Below are positions 21,867 through 31,093 of a DNA stretch of 64,000 nt, in pieces. This DNA is from Arthrobacter sp. E3 (GTDB lineage: Bacteria > Actinomycetota > Actinomycetes > Actinomycetales > Micrococcaceae). Position numbers and translations under genes: made by a program. The notes beneath the pieces were generated by a model that saw nothing but the letters and a program-made list of their open reading frames with translations, was not told where the DNA came from and did no database searches. Every line of letters starts with the position of its first letter. Position 1 is the stretch's first letter. The DNA is taken from positions 1 to 64,000 of the forward strand of contig NZ_JAFMPX010000017.1 in the NCBI RefSeq assembly GCF_017353415.1. The letters are read 5' to 3'.

Positions 21867-24410
21867 CTACCGCTGTGTTGCGCCGAAGCGTTCCGCAGCC
21901 AGTTCCACGGCCGACGCGCGGGCTGCCGAAGCCTCGTCCGCCGTCAGCGTGCGGTCCGTTGCACGGAAGCGCAGCCCGAAGGCCAGCGACTTCCGGCCCT
22001 CAGGGATGCCTTTGCCCTGGTACTCATCGAACAAGGCGATGTCCTCAAGCAGTTCTCCAGCACCTTCACGCAGGGTTTCCAGCACTGTCTGCGCTGGAAT
22101 GTCCGCAGGCACAACCAAGGCAACATCCTGGGTGGCCAGCGGGAAGGTGGAGATGGGCTTGGCAACAATGACGTCGGCTGCTGCGTCAAACACCTTTTCG
22201 GCGTTGATTTCCATCGCCACCGAGCGGGCAGGCATGTTCAGTTCGGCCAGCAGCTTCGGGTGAAGCTCGCCGGCATAGCCGACAACCTCCCCGGTGCGCA
22301 GGCTTAGCTGTGCGGCGCGGCCGGGGTGGAAGGCTTGGTGCGAACCCTGCGCCACAACAAGTTCCACGCCTGTCACGTCGGCGACAAGGAGGGCTGCATC
22401 CACTGCATCCGCCCAGTCCCAGGCACGCGGGGCATGGCCCGGGGCTACCGGGGAATCCTTGCCCGTGAAGACTGCGGCCATGGTCAAAGGCTGGTACGGA
22501 ATGCCTCCATCCAGTGCGTCCAAAACGTCGTCGGACGGTCTGGCACCCAGCGGCGGAATGGAGCCGGAGCCCAGTGTTCCCGAGGGCAGGAACACCAGCC
22601 CTGACTCAAATAACGCCAGGTCGTGGAAGCCGCGCGAGTGGTTCCGCTTGGCGATCTCAATCAGGCCAGGCAGGATCGAGGTCCGCAGGAAACCGAACTC
22701 TTCACTCAGCGGGTTGGCAAGCTTCACGGCGGCGCGTTCCTGCCCTGCCGTGGCCACGCCGAAGGTCTCGTTGGAGGACTTCGACACGAACGGGTAGGCC
22801 AGAATTTCAGTCAGGCCGGAGTCAGCCAAGGCCTGGACGGCACGGCGGCGCTGCTGCTGTACGCGGGAGTAACCGCGGCCCGGAGGTGCCGTGGGCAGTG
22901 TGGAGGGGATCTGCTCGTACCCTACCAGGCGAATCACCTCCTCCGTCAGGTCCTCCTTCGTGACCAGGTCGAAGCGCCAACTTGGGGCTGTGACGGAATA
23001 TCCGCCGTCGACCTTCTCCACGACGGCGCCGAGGTCCCTGAGGGAGCCGATGATCTGCTCCTGCGAGAACTCAATGCCGATGCGCGCTGAGGTGAACCCC
23101 AACGGTAGGAACACGGGGCCTGCGACGGCGGGCGTGCCAACGTCGGTGGAAGTGGTGTCCTCGGTGCCGCCGGCCAGCTCGACCAGTAGGTTCACTGCGC
23201 GCTGCGCGGCGATGGCGGCGACGGCGGGATCAACGCCGCGCTCAAAGCGCTTGGAAGCTTCCGAAGGCAGCTTGTGGCGGCGGCGCGAGCGGGCAATGGA
23301 GACTTCCTCAAAGTGCGCAGCCTCAATCAGCACGTTGACGGTCTTTGAGTTGACCTCTGTGGAGGCCCCGCCCATGACGCCGGCTACGCCAATGGCGCCG
23401 CTGTCATCGGTGATGAGCAGGTCTTCTGGGTCGAGCTTGCGGACCTTGCCGTCGAGGGTTTTCAGCGTTTCCCCGGCAGCGGCGCGGCGCACCACAATCT
23501 CCCCGGCGACCTTGTCGGCGTCGTAGAAGTGCAGCGGCTGGCCTAGTTCCAGCATCACGTAGTTGGAAATGTCCACGGGGAGCGAGAGCGAACGGATGCC
23601 AGCCAGGCGCAGGCGCGAGGACATCCACGTCGGGGTCGGTGCCGCCGCGTTGATGCCGCGCACGGTGCGGGCCACGAAGCGGTCGCAGCCGTCCTTGCCG
23701 TAGATGGGGGTTTCATCGGCCAGCCGGATGCCATGGCCGGGGCCGGTGGCTGGCGTGACCTCCACGAGGGAGGCCGGGTCAACGAAGACGCTGTCGGTGG
23801 CGTGGGCGTATTCGCGGGCGGCGCCACGGATGCTGAACACGTAGCCGCGGTCCGGGGTCACGTTGATTTCAGCGGCTTCGTCCTCAAGGCCCAGCAGCGC
23901 CAGAGCGTCGGAGCCCACGTCCGGGTCCAGTCCCAGGGTGGACAGGACGAGGATTCCGTCGTGGTCCTCGCCGATGCCCAGCTCGCGGACGGAGGCGATC
24001 ATGCCGGCGGAGACGTGGCCGTAGGTCTTACGGGGGGTAATACGGAAGTCTCCGGGCAGCACGGATCCTGGCAGGGTGACAACAACCTTGTCCCCCACCT
24101 CGAAGTTGTGCGCACCGCACACGATTCCCTGTACGCCGGAGGGGTCGATGCCCTCGATGTCCAGGGTCTGCTCGGTACCTTCCGGCACCACACGGACGGT
24201 GCACCAGTTGATGGTCTTGCCGTTGGACTGCGCCTCCGGCTCCTTGGACAAAACCACGCCGACCACAATGGGCCCGCTGATCTCATCCGAGGGGCGGTGG
24301 ACTGCCTCTTCTTCAAAGCCGACCTTCACCAGGTCGGTCATGACGTCTTCGGCAGTTGCTCCTGCCGGCACCTGCGCATACTCGCGCAGCCAAGTCAGTG
24401 GAATACGCAC
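21867..24410 (-). CDS. pheT: Phenylalanine--tRNA ligase beta subunit
   Basis: Large subunit of the (alpha-beta)2 PheRS, 847 residues. Domain order is normal: an EMAP/OB tRNA-binding domain (about 40-155, with VCGAHNFEVGDKVVV), the B3/B4 editing domain, the B5 DNA-binding-like domain, the catalytic-like core and a C-terminal ferredoxin-fold anticodon-binding domain from about 750 (LATQDVALVVPADIPAQTV). Starts 3 bp after pheS; probable operon with it. Terminated by the hairpin at 21823-21851. Confidence 0.96.
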   Translation of the reverse strand: MRIPLTWLREYAQVPAGATAEDVMTDLVKVGFEEEAVHRPSDEISGPIVVGVVLSKEPEAQSNGKTINWCTVRVVPEGTEQTLDIEGIDPSGVQGIVCGAHNFEVGDKVVVTLPGSVLPGDFRITPRKTYGHVSAGMIASVRELGIGEDHDGILVLSTLGLDPDVGSDALALLGLEDEAAEINVTPDRGYVFSIRGAAREYAHATDSVFVDPASLVEVTPATGPGHGIRLADETPIYGKDGCDRFVARTVRGINAAAPTPTWMSSRLRLAGIRSLSLPVDISNYVMLELGQPLHFYDADKVAGEIVVRRAAAGETLKTLDGKVRKLDPEDLLITDDSGAIGVAGVMGGASTEVNSKTVNVLIEAAHFEEVSIARSRRRHKLPSEASKRFERGVDPAVAAIAAQRAVNLLVELAGGTEDTTSTDVGTPAVAGPVFLPLGFTSARIGIEFSQEQIIGSLRDLGAVVEKVDGGYSVTAPSWRFDLVTKEDLTEEVIRLVGYEQIPSTLPTAPPGRGYSRVQQQRRRAVQALADSGLTEILAYPFVSKSSNETFGVATAGQERAAVKLANPLSEEFGFLRTSILPGLIEIAKRNHSRGFHDLALFESGLVFLPSGTLGSGSIPPLGARPSDDVLDALDGGIPYQPLTMAAVFTGKDSPVAPGHAPRAWDWADAVDAALLVADVTGVELVVAQGSHQAFHPGRAAQLSLRTGEVVGYAGELHPKLLAELNMPARSVAMEINAEKVFDAAADVIVAKPISTFPLATQDVALVVPADIPAQTVLETLREGAGELLEDIALFDEYQGKGIPEGRKSLAFGLRFRATDRTLTADEASAARASAVELAAERFGATQR

Positions 24411-24413
24411 GGA

Positions 24414-25508
24414 CTAAATCTCCATCCCAAAGTTTTCGCTGAAACGTACATCGCCCTCGATCATGTCGTGCATGTCGCCGACTTCATTGCGGAACATCAA
24501 CGCCCGCTCAATGCCCATGCCAAAGGCAAACCCCGAGTACTCGTCGGGGTCGATGCCGGCGGCGCGGAGCACGTTCGGGTTGACCATGCCGCAGCCGCCC
24601 CACTCGATCCAGCGCGGGCCGCCCTTGGCGCCGGGGTGCCAGATGTCCAGCTCGGCGGAGGGTTCGGTGAACGGGAAGAAGTTCGGCCGGATCCGCACGC
24701 GGGCTTCCTCGCCAAACATCTGTCGGGTGAAGTGCTCCAGCGTGCCCACCAGGTCCGCCATGGAGAGGTCCTTGTCGATGGCCAGGCCCTCAAACTGGTG
24801 GAAAACGGGGGTGTGCGTGGCGTCGAGCTCGTCAGTGCGGAACACCTTGCCGGGGCACAGCACGTAGACGGGCAGCTCGCGTTCGAGCAGGGCGCGGACC
24901 TGTACCGGGGAGGTGTGGGTGCGCAGCAGCAGGTGCGCTTCGGGCGGTTCCACGAAGAACGTGTCCTGCATTTCGCGAGCCGGGTGGTCCGGGGCGAAGT
25001 TCAGCGCATCAAAGTTGAACCATTCCGATTCCAGCTCCGGGCCTTCGGCAATTTCCCAGCCCATGCCCACGAAGATGTCGCAGACGCGGTCCTGCAGGGT
25101 GGAGAGCGGGTGGCGGGCACCGGCCCGGCGGCGACGGGGTCCGGCGGTGACATCCACCGTCTCCTCGACAAGGATCCGGGCGGCGTCTTCGGCTTCGAGC
25201 ACCTCCGTGCGGGCTGCGAGCGCCTTGGCAACACGACCGCGTGAGGCACCCATGATCTTGCCGGCGGCAGCCTTGAACTCCTTGGCCAGCCCGCCAATTT
25301 CGCGGTTGGCCAGGCTCAGTGGCGATTTTTCCCCGGTGTGTGCCAGACGGGCGGCTTTGAGACCGTCGAGCGTGGTGGCAGCGGCGATGGCTGCGAGCGC
25401 GTTCTCGACGGCGGCGCCAACGGCGGCTTCATCAAGCGGGTCTGGGACCGGGAGTGGTTCGGTGGTTGATTCCGGCGTTTCGGCCGTCTTCTGGGACATC
25501 TCTGACAT
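24414..25508 (-). CDS. pheS: Phenylalanine--tRNA ligase alpha subunit
   Basis: Catalytic subunit of class II PheRS, 364 residues. Class II motif 2 is in DELDATHTPVFHQFEGLAID and motif 3 in FAFGMGIERALMFR. The N-terminal coiled coil for tRNA binding covers about 20-110. The first ~30 residues are Glu/Thr/Pro-rich and variable. No T-box-like leader was seen in the short region upstream. Confidence 0.96.
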   Translation of the reverse strand: MSEMSQKTAETPESTTEPLPVPDPLDEAAVGAAVENALAAIAAATTLDGLKAARLAHTGEKSPLSLANREIGGLAKEFKAAAGKIMGASRGRVAKALAARTEVLEAEDAARILVEETVDVTAGPRRRRAGARHPLSTLQDRVCDIFVGMGWEIAEGPELESEWFNFDALNFAPDHPAREMQDTFFVEPPEAHLLLRTHTSPVQVRALLERELPVYVLCPGKVFRTDELDATHTPVFHQFEGLAIDKDLSMADLVGTLEHFTRQMFGEEARVRIRPNFFPFTEPSAELDIWHPGAKGGPRWIEWGGCGMVNPNVLRAAGIDPDEYSGFAFGMGIERALMFRNEVGDMHDMIEGDVRFSENFGMEI

Positions 25509-25683
25509 CTACTGTTTTTACCTAAGCTCGTGTGCGAGTAAGCGGCGGGGTAGCTTCTCCCGCCTGAACTAGTCTAGTTGACTGCGCCCGCGTGTTTTGA
25601 ATCAGGCGCTGCCGGCTCAATCGCGGCCAGCTCTTTACCGATGCGTGACCCGCGCGCGCTCCCCCCTTGCTACGCTGTGCCCC

Positions 25684-26400
25684 ATGAGCAACTCCCCCAT
25701 CCCACGCTTAGGAAGCGAACACTGGGCAAGCACGACGCCGGCCACCCGCCGTGCGCCATCGGCTCCCCTTGCGCTGGGGTGCTTGTTGGTGGGAAGCCTG
25801 GTGTTGGGTTTGGCGGGGTGCGGCCTGATTCCCGGTGGTGTCACCCACTATGTCCCCAAGCCTGCCGTTGTCCTGGACAGTTATGACTGCAAGGTGGCGG
25901 TTCCCGGTGCGGGCGCAACGGAACTGGAGGACCCGACGTCGTCCTTCAAAGGCAGTGTTCCCGACGGCTTCGTCACTGCAGGGGTGGTGCGCTGCAGCCA
26001 GGACTTGTCGTGGACTTCGGTGCCGGCGCCTGCCGGCCCGTCGCCTACGTCTGAGCCCAATACCCGTTACGCCATTGTTGAGGAGCACTTCAGCGGTGAC
26101 TTCGAGCCCTTGCTGACTGCCCTGGCGCAGCCCAGTGACCATCAGGATCGGGGCGAGTGCCCGGCGATGGCGGAAATCGTCCCCGACCTGTGGCTTCTCA
26201 ACACCGCAGGAAAGGCGGTCCATGTCCAGTGGCCACTGACAGCGTGCAACTTCACGAAACCCGGTGTCATGGAGGCGCTAGCTGATCTCACCGTCACCTC
26301 CAGCACCATCCTCCATTTCCCTGTGCCTAGAACATCCACGGAGGATTCCCCTCCAGCGGGGCCAGCCACGGTGGCCCCAGAGTCAGGGGCGGCAAAGTGA
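25684..26400 (+). CDS. Putative lipoprotein, paralogue A of the envelope cluster
   Basis: About 238 residues. A signal peptide with lipobox LAGC predicts export and lipidation of the Cys. The mature part holds four further Cys (in YDCKV, VRCSQ, GECPA, TACNF) that are conserved in the neighbouring paralogue, suggesting two disulfides. Shared blocks are GFVTAGVVRC, EEHFSGDFEPLLTALAQPSD and PDLWLLNTAGKAVHVQWPL. No known family was recognised. The frame is open to 25597 but ATG at 25684 fits the signal peptide. It overlaps the next gene by 4 nt (GTGA). Confidence 0.75.
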   Translation: MSNSPIPRLGSEHWASTTPATRRAPSAPLALGCLLVGSLVLGLAGCGLIPGGVTHYVPKPAVVLDSYDCKVAVPGAGATELEDPTSSFKGSVPDGFVTAGVVRCSQDLSWTSVPAPAGPSPTSEPNTRYAIVEEHFSGDFEPLLTALAQPSDHQDRGECPAMAEIVPDLWLLNTAGKAVHVQWPLTACNFTKPGVMEALADLTVTSSTILHFPVPRTSTEDSPPAGPATVAPESGAAK

Positions 26401-26975
26401 CTAGATCACCAGCGGCGGTGAAATGCCGCAGCCTTCGGATGGCGGGCCGTATCATTGCGGCCACTGCCGCGGCGATGCTTTTGTCGTCGTGCACTTCACA
26501 CTTCCAGCCTAGCTACAACCAGACGGAACCGGGGGCACTGCTGCACGCCTTGGACTGCTCGACGGCCGTCGGCGGGAGATCTGGCCCCTCCGATACTTCC
26601 ACTGAACGCAAGGGACGAGTCCCGGAAGGTTTCATCCCTGTCGATGTGGTGCGCTGCACGTGGTCGCAGCACGTTTCCCCCTCTGCTGGAATGACGACTG
26701 TCGAATCCATTGTGACCAAGGAACACCTGTCCGGCGACTACACCGCTCTGCTGGCAGCACTGGCCGAACCCAGCGACCGTGCGCACAACGTGTCTTGCCT
26801 CGACTTCGCAGAACTGGTTCCCGAGTTGTGGCTTGTCAATGCTGACGGCCAGGCAATCAAAGTGCAGTGGCCGCTGGATGGCTGCGAGCACTCCAAGCCG
26901 GACACGGCCAAGGCCCTGGCGGGGCTCACCGTCACTGACACCACCACCCTTGTCGGAAAGACAAACCCGTGGTGA
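26397..26975 (+). CDS. Putative lipoprotein, paralogue B of the envelope cluster
   Basis: 192 residues with a lipobox LSSC after a hydrophobic stretch, so predicted to be membrane-anchored outside the cell. It is a diverged copy of paralogue A: VPEGFIPVDVVRC, KEHLSGDYTALLAALAEPSD and PELWLVNADGQAIKVQWPL align with it, and the four mature Cys are kept. The GTG start overlaps the stop of A; ATG at 26439 would shorten the n-region. The two arose by tandem duplication. Function unknown. Confidence 0.72.
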   Translation: MTRSPAAVKCRSLRMAGRIIAATAAAMLLSSCTSHFQPSYNQTEPGALLHALDCSTAVGGRSGPSDTSTERKGRVPEGFIPVDVVRCTWSQHVSPSAGMTTVESIVTKEHLSGDYTALLAALAEPSDRAHNVSCLDFAELVPELWLVNADGQAIKVQWPLDGCEHSKPDTAKALAGLTVTDTTTLVGKTNPW

Positions 26976-27499
26976 ACGCCAGCCAGCGGCTTCGCGCCGT
27001 CGCCAACGCAGTGAACCTGTCCACGGCCACCGGGTTGTTGCTGGCCGTGCTCAGCCGCACCCGCGTGGAGAAGGGCCCGCAGGGGTTACTCCTGGGCATC
27101 AACTACAAGCCCCCACTTCCCTTAGCCGGGGCCTTCACTGTGGGCAACGTTGTTTTTTACCGTGCCGACAGGGCGCTCATTGACTCCCGTCCAGAGCTGC
27201 TGGAGCACGAGGCCGGGCATGCAACCCAATACGCCTGGTGCCTGGGCCTGCCCTTCTTTCCGCTTTACGCCGCCTGCGCGGCTTGGTCGCTGTGGCGCAC
27301 AGGCGATCCCGGTAGCCGGAATTTCTTTGAGCGCAATGCCGGCCTCCAGCGGGGCGGATACCGGGAACTTCCAACCGTGGCCCGGCTGCCCGCCATCAAG
27401 GCTCAGCTTCTGCGGATCACATCCCGTGATTCCCCTTACCGCCGTACCCCGCTCAAGCCCGCAGATGATGCCGCACCCGAGAAAAGGACCCACCCATGA
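26972..27499 (+). CDS. Small membrane protein with HExxH motif (possible metallopeptidase)
   Basis: About 175 residues. One N-terminal helix-like segment, then ELLEHEAGHATQYAW, which contains H-E-A-G-H, a zinc-metallopeptidase motif, followed by an apolar stretch LGLPFFPLYAACAAWSLW and FFERNAGLQRGGY with a downstream Glu. It recalls a family of small membrane proteins with HExGHxxQ followed by a hydrophobic hairpin; peptidase activity is unproven. GTG at 26972 overlaps the previous stop as GTGA; GTG at 26969 is the alternative. Its stop overlaps the SIMPL gene. Confidence 0.65.
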   Translation: MNASQRLRAVANAVNLSTATGLLLAVLSRTRVEKGPQGLLLGINYKPPLPLAGAFTVGNVVFYRADRALIDSRPELLEHEAGHATQYAWCLGLPFFPLYAACAAWSLWRTGDPGSRNFFERNAGLQRGGYRELPTVARLPAIKAQLLRITSRDSPYRRTPLKPADDAAPEKRTHP

Positions 27500-28146
27500 T
27501 TGATCCGCCGAACGAAAACACGAACACTGTCACGGTGACCGGCCAGGGAAGGGCCCACGCCGTGCCCGACTATTTCACCATAAACATTGGCATAGAGGCT
27601 TCCCGTACCACGGTGCGCGAAGCTTATGCGAGCGCCAGTGCTGCCGTGAATGCCGTCAGCTCGAAACTGTTGTCCATGGACGTGGCCCGTGAGGTGATCA
27701 GCTCATCCTCGCTGGATGTCCGGGTTGACACGCGCTGGCAGGAAGGAGCCGGTTCGGTCGTGACCGGCTACACCGTTTCCAGCACGTTGACCGTGGCATT
27801 GCGTTACGACCAGGGAGCCGAGGACGTCGTTGCCGCAGTGGTGGACACTGGCAGCGACAGTGTCCGCCTGAACGGCATGAGCCCTGTTGTATCGGATCCC
27901 TCGGCTGCCCAGGATGCAGCCAGGGCCGTTGCCTGGTCCGAGGCGCGCCGGGCAGGGGAACTATACGCCGAACTGGCAGGTCGTTCGTTGGGTGCGGTGG
28001 CCCGGGTGGTGGAAAGCGCCGGCCATGATGGGACGCCGCGTCCAATGATGGCCTTGGCCGCCATGGGCCGCGAAAGCGCCATGGCCATTGAGCCAGGCCA
28101 CAGCGACGTCTCACTGGCCGTCACGGTGACCTGGTTCCTGGAATAA
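27496..28146 (+). CDS. SIMPL domain (DUF541) protein
   Basis: 216 residues matching the SIMPL/DUF541 family: an N-terminal TVTGQGRAHAVPDYFTINIG, the central VTGYTVSSTLTVALR, and a C-terminal segment ending in SLAVTVTWFLE. Family members form oligomeric rings and are found as periplasmic, outer-surface or cytosolic proteins. No signal peptide is visible, so this copy may stay in the cytoplasm, unlike many homologues. Starts inside the previous gene's stop (ATGA). Confidence 0.85.
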   Translation: MIDPPNENTNTVTVTGQGRAHAVPDYFTINIGIEASRTTVREAYASASAAVNAVSSKLLSMDVAREVISSSSLDVRVDTRWQEGAGSVVTGYTVSSTLTVALRYDQGAEDVVAAVVDTGSDSVRLNGMSPVVSDPSAAQDAARAVAWSEARRAGELYAELAGRSLGAVARVVESAGHDGTPRPMMALAAMGRESAMAIEPGHSDVSLAVTVTWFLE

Positions 28147-28214
28147 CCTGCGGCTGACCGGCTGAGCGACAAATTTGCAAAGTTGCCGATTTGCCGGGCG
28201 GACAGCAGCCCGGT

Positions 28215-29714
28215 CTAGGAAATGGTGATTTCGCGCTTGAGGATCTTCCCTGTCGGTCCCTTGGGCAGCGCGTCCATGATGACAATCTTGCGCGGATACT
28301 TGTAGGCAGCCACCCGCGCCTTGACGAACTCCTGAATGTCCGCGGCGAGCGCCTCTGGGTTCTCGGCCCCGTCTGCTCCTTCCTTGAGCGAAACGGCGGC
28401 GACAACCTCTTCGCCGTGAACGTCGTCGCGCCTGCCAATAACGGCAGCTTCGGCGACGGCGGGGTGCTCGTAGAGAACTTCCTCCACTTCCCGCGGGTAG
28501 ATGTTGTAGCCGCCGCGCAGGATCATGTCCTTCTTCCTGTCGACGATGAAGAACACGCCGTCGTCGTCCTTGCGGCCGAGGTCGCCGGTGAAGAACCAGC
28601 CGTCCCGGATGGCGGCCGCAGTCGCTTCAGGGTTCTTCCAGTACCCCTTCATGATGTAGCCTCCTGCGGCGACAATTTCCCCGACTGTGTCCGCGGGGGC
28701 TTCATTGCCGTCGTCGTCCACTACTTTCAACTGCGCCCCCTCCACCACCGTGCCGATGGAGCCGGCTTTGCGGATTCCATCCACTTGGTTAAAGCAGATC
28801 ACAGGGGACGTTTCGGAGAGTCCGTAGCCCTCCAGCAGGGTTGCGGCGAAGGTCTGCTCAAATTCATGCAGGATTTCCACTGGCAGCGCCGAGCCGCCCG
28901 ATGCAGCCACACGCAGGCTGGAGACGTCGAATTTTTCCCGTCCCGCGGCGCGCAGCAGTGCGATGTACATGGTGGGGACGCCCTCAAAAATGGTGACCTT
29001 GTCCCGCTGGATGATTTCCAGAGCCTTGACGGGTTCGAACTTGGGTAGGAGGGTCACGGTTGCCCCGCCGAGCACGGCCGCGTTCAACGCGCAGGTTTGA
29101 CCAAATACGTGGAAGAACGGCAGCCCGCCGAAAATCACGTCCCCGGGCACAATGCTGAACAACTTCGTTGACAGGACGGCGTTGCCCAACAGATTGCCAT
29201 GCGTGAGCTCCGCCCCCTTCGGCTTGCCGGTGGTTCCCGAAGTGTAAAGAATGACGGCGGTGTCATCCGCCTCTGCCGGTGCAACTTCTGTGATGGCCTC
29301 AGCGGCGGACACGACTCCCATGAGTGCTGCGTCGATCGGGATGGTGTGTGTCCCCGTGACGGCAGCAGCGGCGGCTACCTCACCCATGGACCCCTCCCAA
29401 GCGAAGGCAAGGGTGGCGCCTGAATCTGCCAAGTGGTATTCAACTTCGCGGGACTTCAGCAGCGGGTTCAGTGGCACGACAACGGCGCCGTAGCGCAGGA
29501 TCCCGTAGTACAGCGGCGGCATTTGCGGCAGGTTTGGTGAAATGAGCGCCACCCTGTCCCCCGGCTTCACCCCGTTCGCAGCCAGCAGGCCTGCCACTTT
29601 GGCACTGAGCAGCTCCAAGGCTCCGAAGGAGATTTCAATGTCATCTAATTTGATGGCGACTCCCGCGGGGTTGCTTTGTGCAGAGGTGCCCACAATGGTG
29701 GCCAGGTTCGTCAT
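28215..29714 (-). CDS. fadD: Long-chain acyl-CoA synthetase (AMP-binding)
   Basis: ANL-superfamily adenylating enzyme, 499 residues. The P-loop-like motif is ILYTSGTTGKPKGAEL, then GYGLSETSPV, YIMKGYWKNPEAT, WFFTGDLGRKDDDG, and the C-terminal catalytic Lys in LPKGPTGKILKRE. These support acyl-CoA ligase activity, probably on medium or long fatty acids; the exact chain length cannot be inferred. AAGGAG precedes the ATG at 29714. It is convergent with the envelope cluster, which ends 68 bp away, and divergent from the radical SAM gene. Confidence 0.86.
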   Translation of the reverse strand: MTNLATIVGTSAQSNPAGVAIKLDDIEISFGALELLSAKVAGLLAANGVKPGDRVALISPNLPQMPPLYYGILRYGAVVVPLNPLLKSREVEYHLADSGATLAFAWEGSMGEVAAAAAVTGTHTIPIDAALMGVVSAAEAITEVAPAEADDTAVILYTSGTTGKPKGAELTHGNLLGNAVLSTKLFSIVPGDVIFGGLPFFHVFGQTCALNAAVLGGATVTLLPKFEPVKALEIIQRDKVTIFEGVPTMYIALLRAAGREKFDVSSLRVAASGGSALPVEILHEFEQTFAATLLEGYGLSETSPVICFNQVDGIRKAGSIGTVVEGAQLKVVDDDGNEAPADTVGEIVAAGGYIMKGYWKNPEATAAAIRDGWFFTGDLGRKDDDGVFFIVDRKKDMILRGGYNIYPREVEEVLYEHPAVAEAAVIGRRDDVHGEEVVAAVSLKEGADGAENPEALAADIQEFVKARVAAYKYPRKIVIMDALPKGPTGKILKREITIS

Positions 29715-29875
29715 ATCCGCTCCTTGGTGGTGAGGTTATCCGGTAGCCTACGCAACGGTTTGCGTCTAGGCCCGGCAATAGGGCACCAGGGCCCAGTTCT
29801 TCAACCATAGTGCTACTTCCAGTGATATGCAGCACATTCCTACTGGTGAGTAACAAATATTTTAGTCATTCTCCA

Positions 29876-29905
29876 TTGCCTTCAATATCGAATATATGTT
29901 CTAAT
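29876..29905 (+). promoter_or_regulatory. Candidate SOS promoter with LexA box for the radical SAM gene
   Basis: TCGAATATATGTTCTA at 29888-29903 agrees with the Gram-positive LexA core CGAACRNRYGTTYG at 12 of 14 positions. It sits in the spacer of a possible promoter, TTGCCT (29876-29881) and TCTAAT (29900-29905), 18 bp apart. The ATG at 29912 begins 6 nt after the -10, suggesting a leaderless mRNA. Confidence 0.55.
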
Positions 29906-29911
29906 AGTTCC

Positions 29912-31048
29912 ATGCGGTGGATACGTCAAGAGCTCAGCCAGCCCCTCTTCCCCGACCAAAACGAGGCGGACGGGACGGCCACGCCACAGCTTCCCATCTC
30001 CGGCTTGGTCAAAAGTGTCACAACCCCCGAATTTGCTGGCATCACGTTTCATGAGGTCATCGCGAAGTCGGCATTGAACAAGATCCCACCCACTTCTTCC
30101 ATGCCGTTTAGCTGGACAGTGAACCCCTACCGTGGCTGCTCCCACGCCTGCGTGTACTGCTTTGCCCGCAAAAGCCACAGCTACCTTGACTTCGATCCGG
30201 GCCAGGACTTTGACTCGCAGCTTGTTGTGAAGGTCAACGTCGCTGAGGTGCTCCGCAAGGAACTGCACAAGCCCTCATGGCAGCACGAACATGTGGCGCT
30301 GGGGACCAACACCGATCCGTACCAGCGGGCCGAGGGCCGCTACAAGCTCATGCCTGGAATCATCGGCGCCCTGGCTGATTCCGGCACACCGTTTTCGATT
30401 TTGACCAAAGGCACCCTGTTGGCCCGCGATGTTCCACTGCTGCGCGCTGCAGGACAGCAAGTCAGTGTGGGTGTTGGCATTTCCTTGGCCCTGCTCGATG
30501 AAGGGCTGGCTCAGGCACTGGAACCGGGCACCCCTGCACCCCAGGCCCGGCTGGCATTGATCGGCAAGTTACGCGATGCAGGGTTGCCATGCGGTGTCAT
30601 GGCCATGCCCATCCTGCCGTGGCTCACTGATTCCCAGGAGGCGTTGGATGCCTTATTCACAGCTCTGGCGCGCGCCGGGGCCACAGGAGTGAGCGCCGGT
30701 GCGTTGTTTCTGCGTCCCGGCACCCGTGAATGGTTCATGCAATGGTTGGCGAGCCACTATCCCGCCCTGGTGGACAGCTACCAGCGCCTCTACGGAAACG
30801 GTGCCTACGCTTCCAAGGAGTACCGGCAATGGCTGGCGGACAGGGTCAACGAGGCGAAGGTTCGCAACGGGTTCACCACCTCTGGTTTCATCCACAATCC
30901 CCGGCACGAGGAAGCGAGGTACCCTGCAGGCAGCCTGCCACCAACGGATTCCATCAGCGCCGGGGTCACTGATCCGCGACCGTCGGAAAAGGCGGGCATC
31001 CCCGTAAGGACACCCGCCTTTTCCGACCCTGCCCCCACGCTGTTCTAA
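29912..31048 (+). CDS. Rv2578c-like radical SAM protein
   Basis: 378 residues. The Fe-S motif is CSHACVYC (C-x3-C-x2-C) preceded by NPYRGC, as in the Rv2578c/SPL-like radical SAM group of actinobacteria; ALGTNTDPYQRAEGRY is also typical of it. The start MRWIRQ matches the family's usual N-terminus. Substrate unknown; relatives of this fold include spore photoproduct lyase, and a DNA-linked role is suggested by the LexA-like site directly upstream. The last ~20 residues are encoded by a terminator-like inverted repeat (30982-31027), so the C-terminal tail may be a stop-loss extension. Confidence 0.85.
   Translation: MRWIRQELSQPLFPDQNEADGTATPQLPISGLVKSVTTPEFAGITFHEVIAKSALNKIPPTSSMPFSWTVNPYRGCSHACVYCFARKSHSYLDFDPGQDFDSQLVVKVNVAEVLRKELHKPSWQHEHVALGTNTDPYQRAEGRYKLMPGIIGALADSGTPFSILTKGTLLARDVPLLRAAGQQVSVGVGISLALLDEGLAQALEPGTPAPQARLALIGKLRDAGLPCGVMAMPILPWLTDSQEALDALFTALARAGATGVSAGALFLRPGTREWFMQWLASHYPALVDSYQRLYGNGAYASKEYRQWLADRVNEAKVRNGFTTSGFIHNPRHEEARYPAGSLPPTDSISAGVTDPRPSEKAGIPVRTPAFSDPAPTLF
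30982..31027. terminator. Terminator-like hairpin inside the 3' end of the radical SAM gene
   Basis: Perfect 15-bp stem GTCGGAAAAGGCGGG / CCCGCCTTTTCCGAC with a 16-nt loop, just before the stop at 31048 and between convergent genes. It has the form of an intrinsic terminator but is within the open frame. Confidence 0.75.
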
Positions 31049-31093
31049 CGCACTGATCACTGGGACCACTTAGCGGGGCATCAAACGCTGGGA

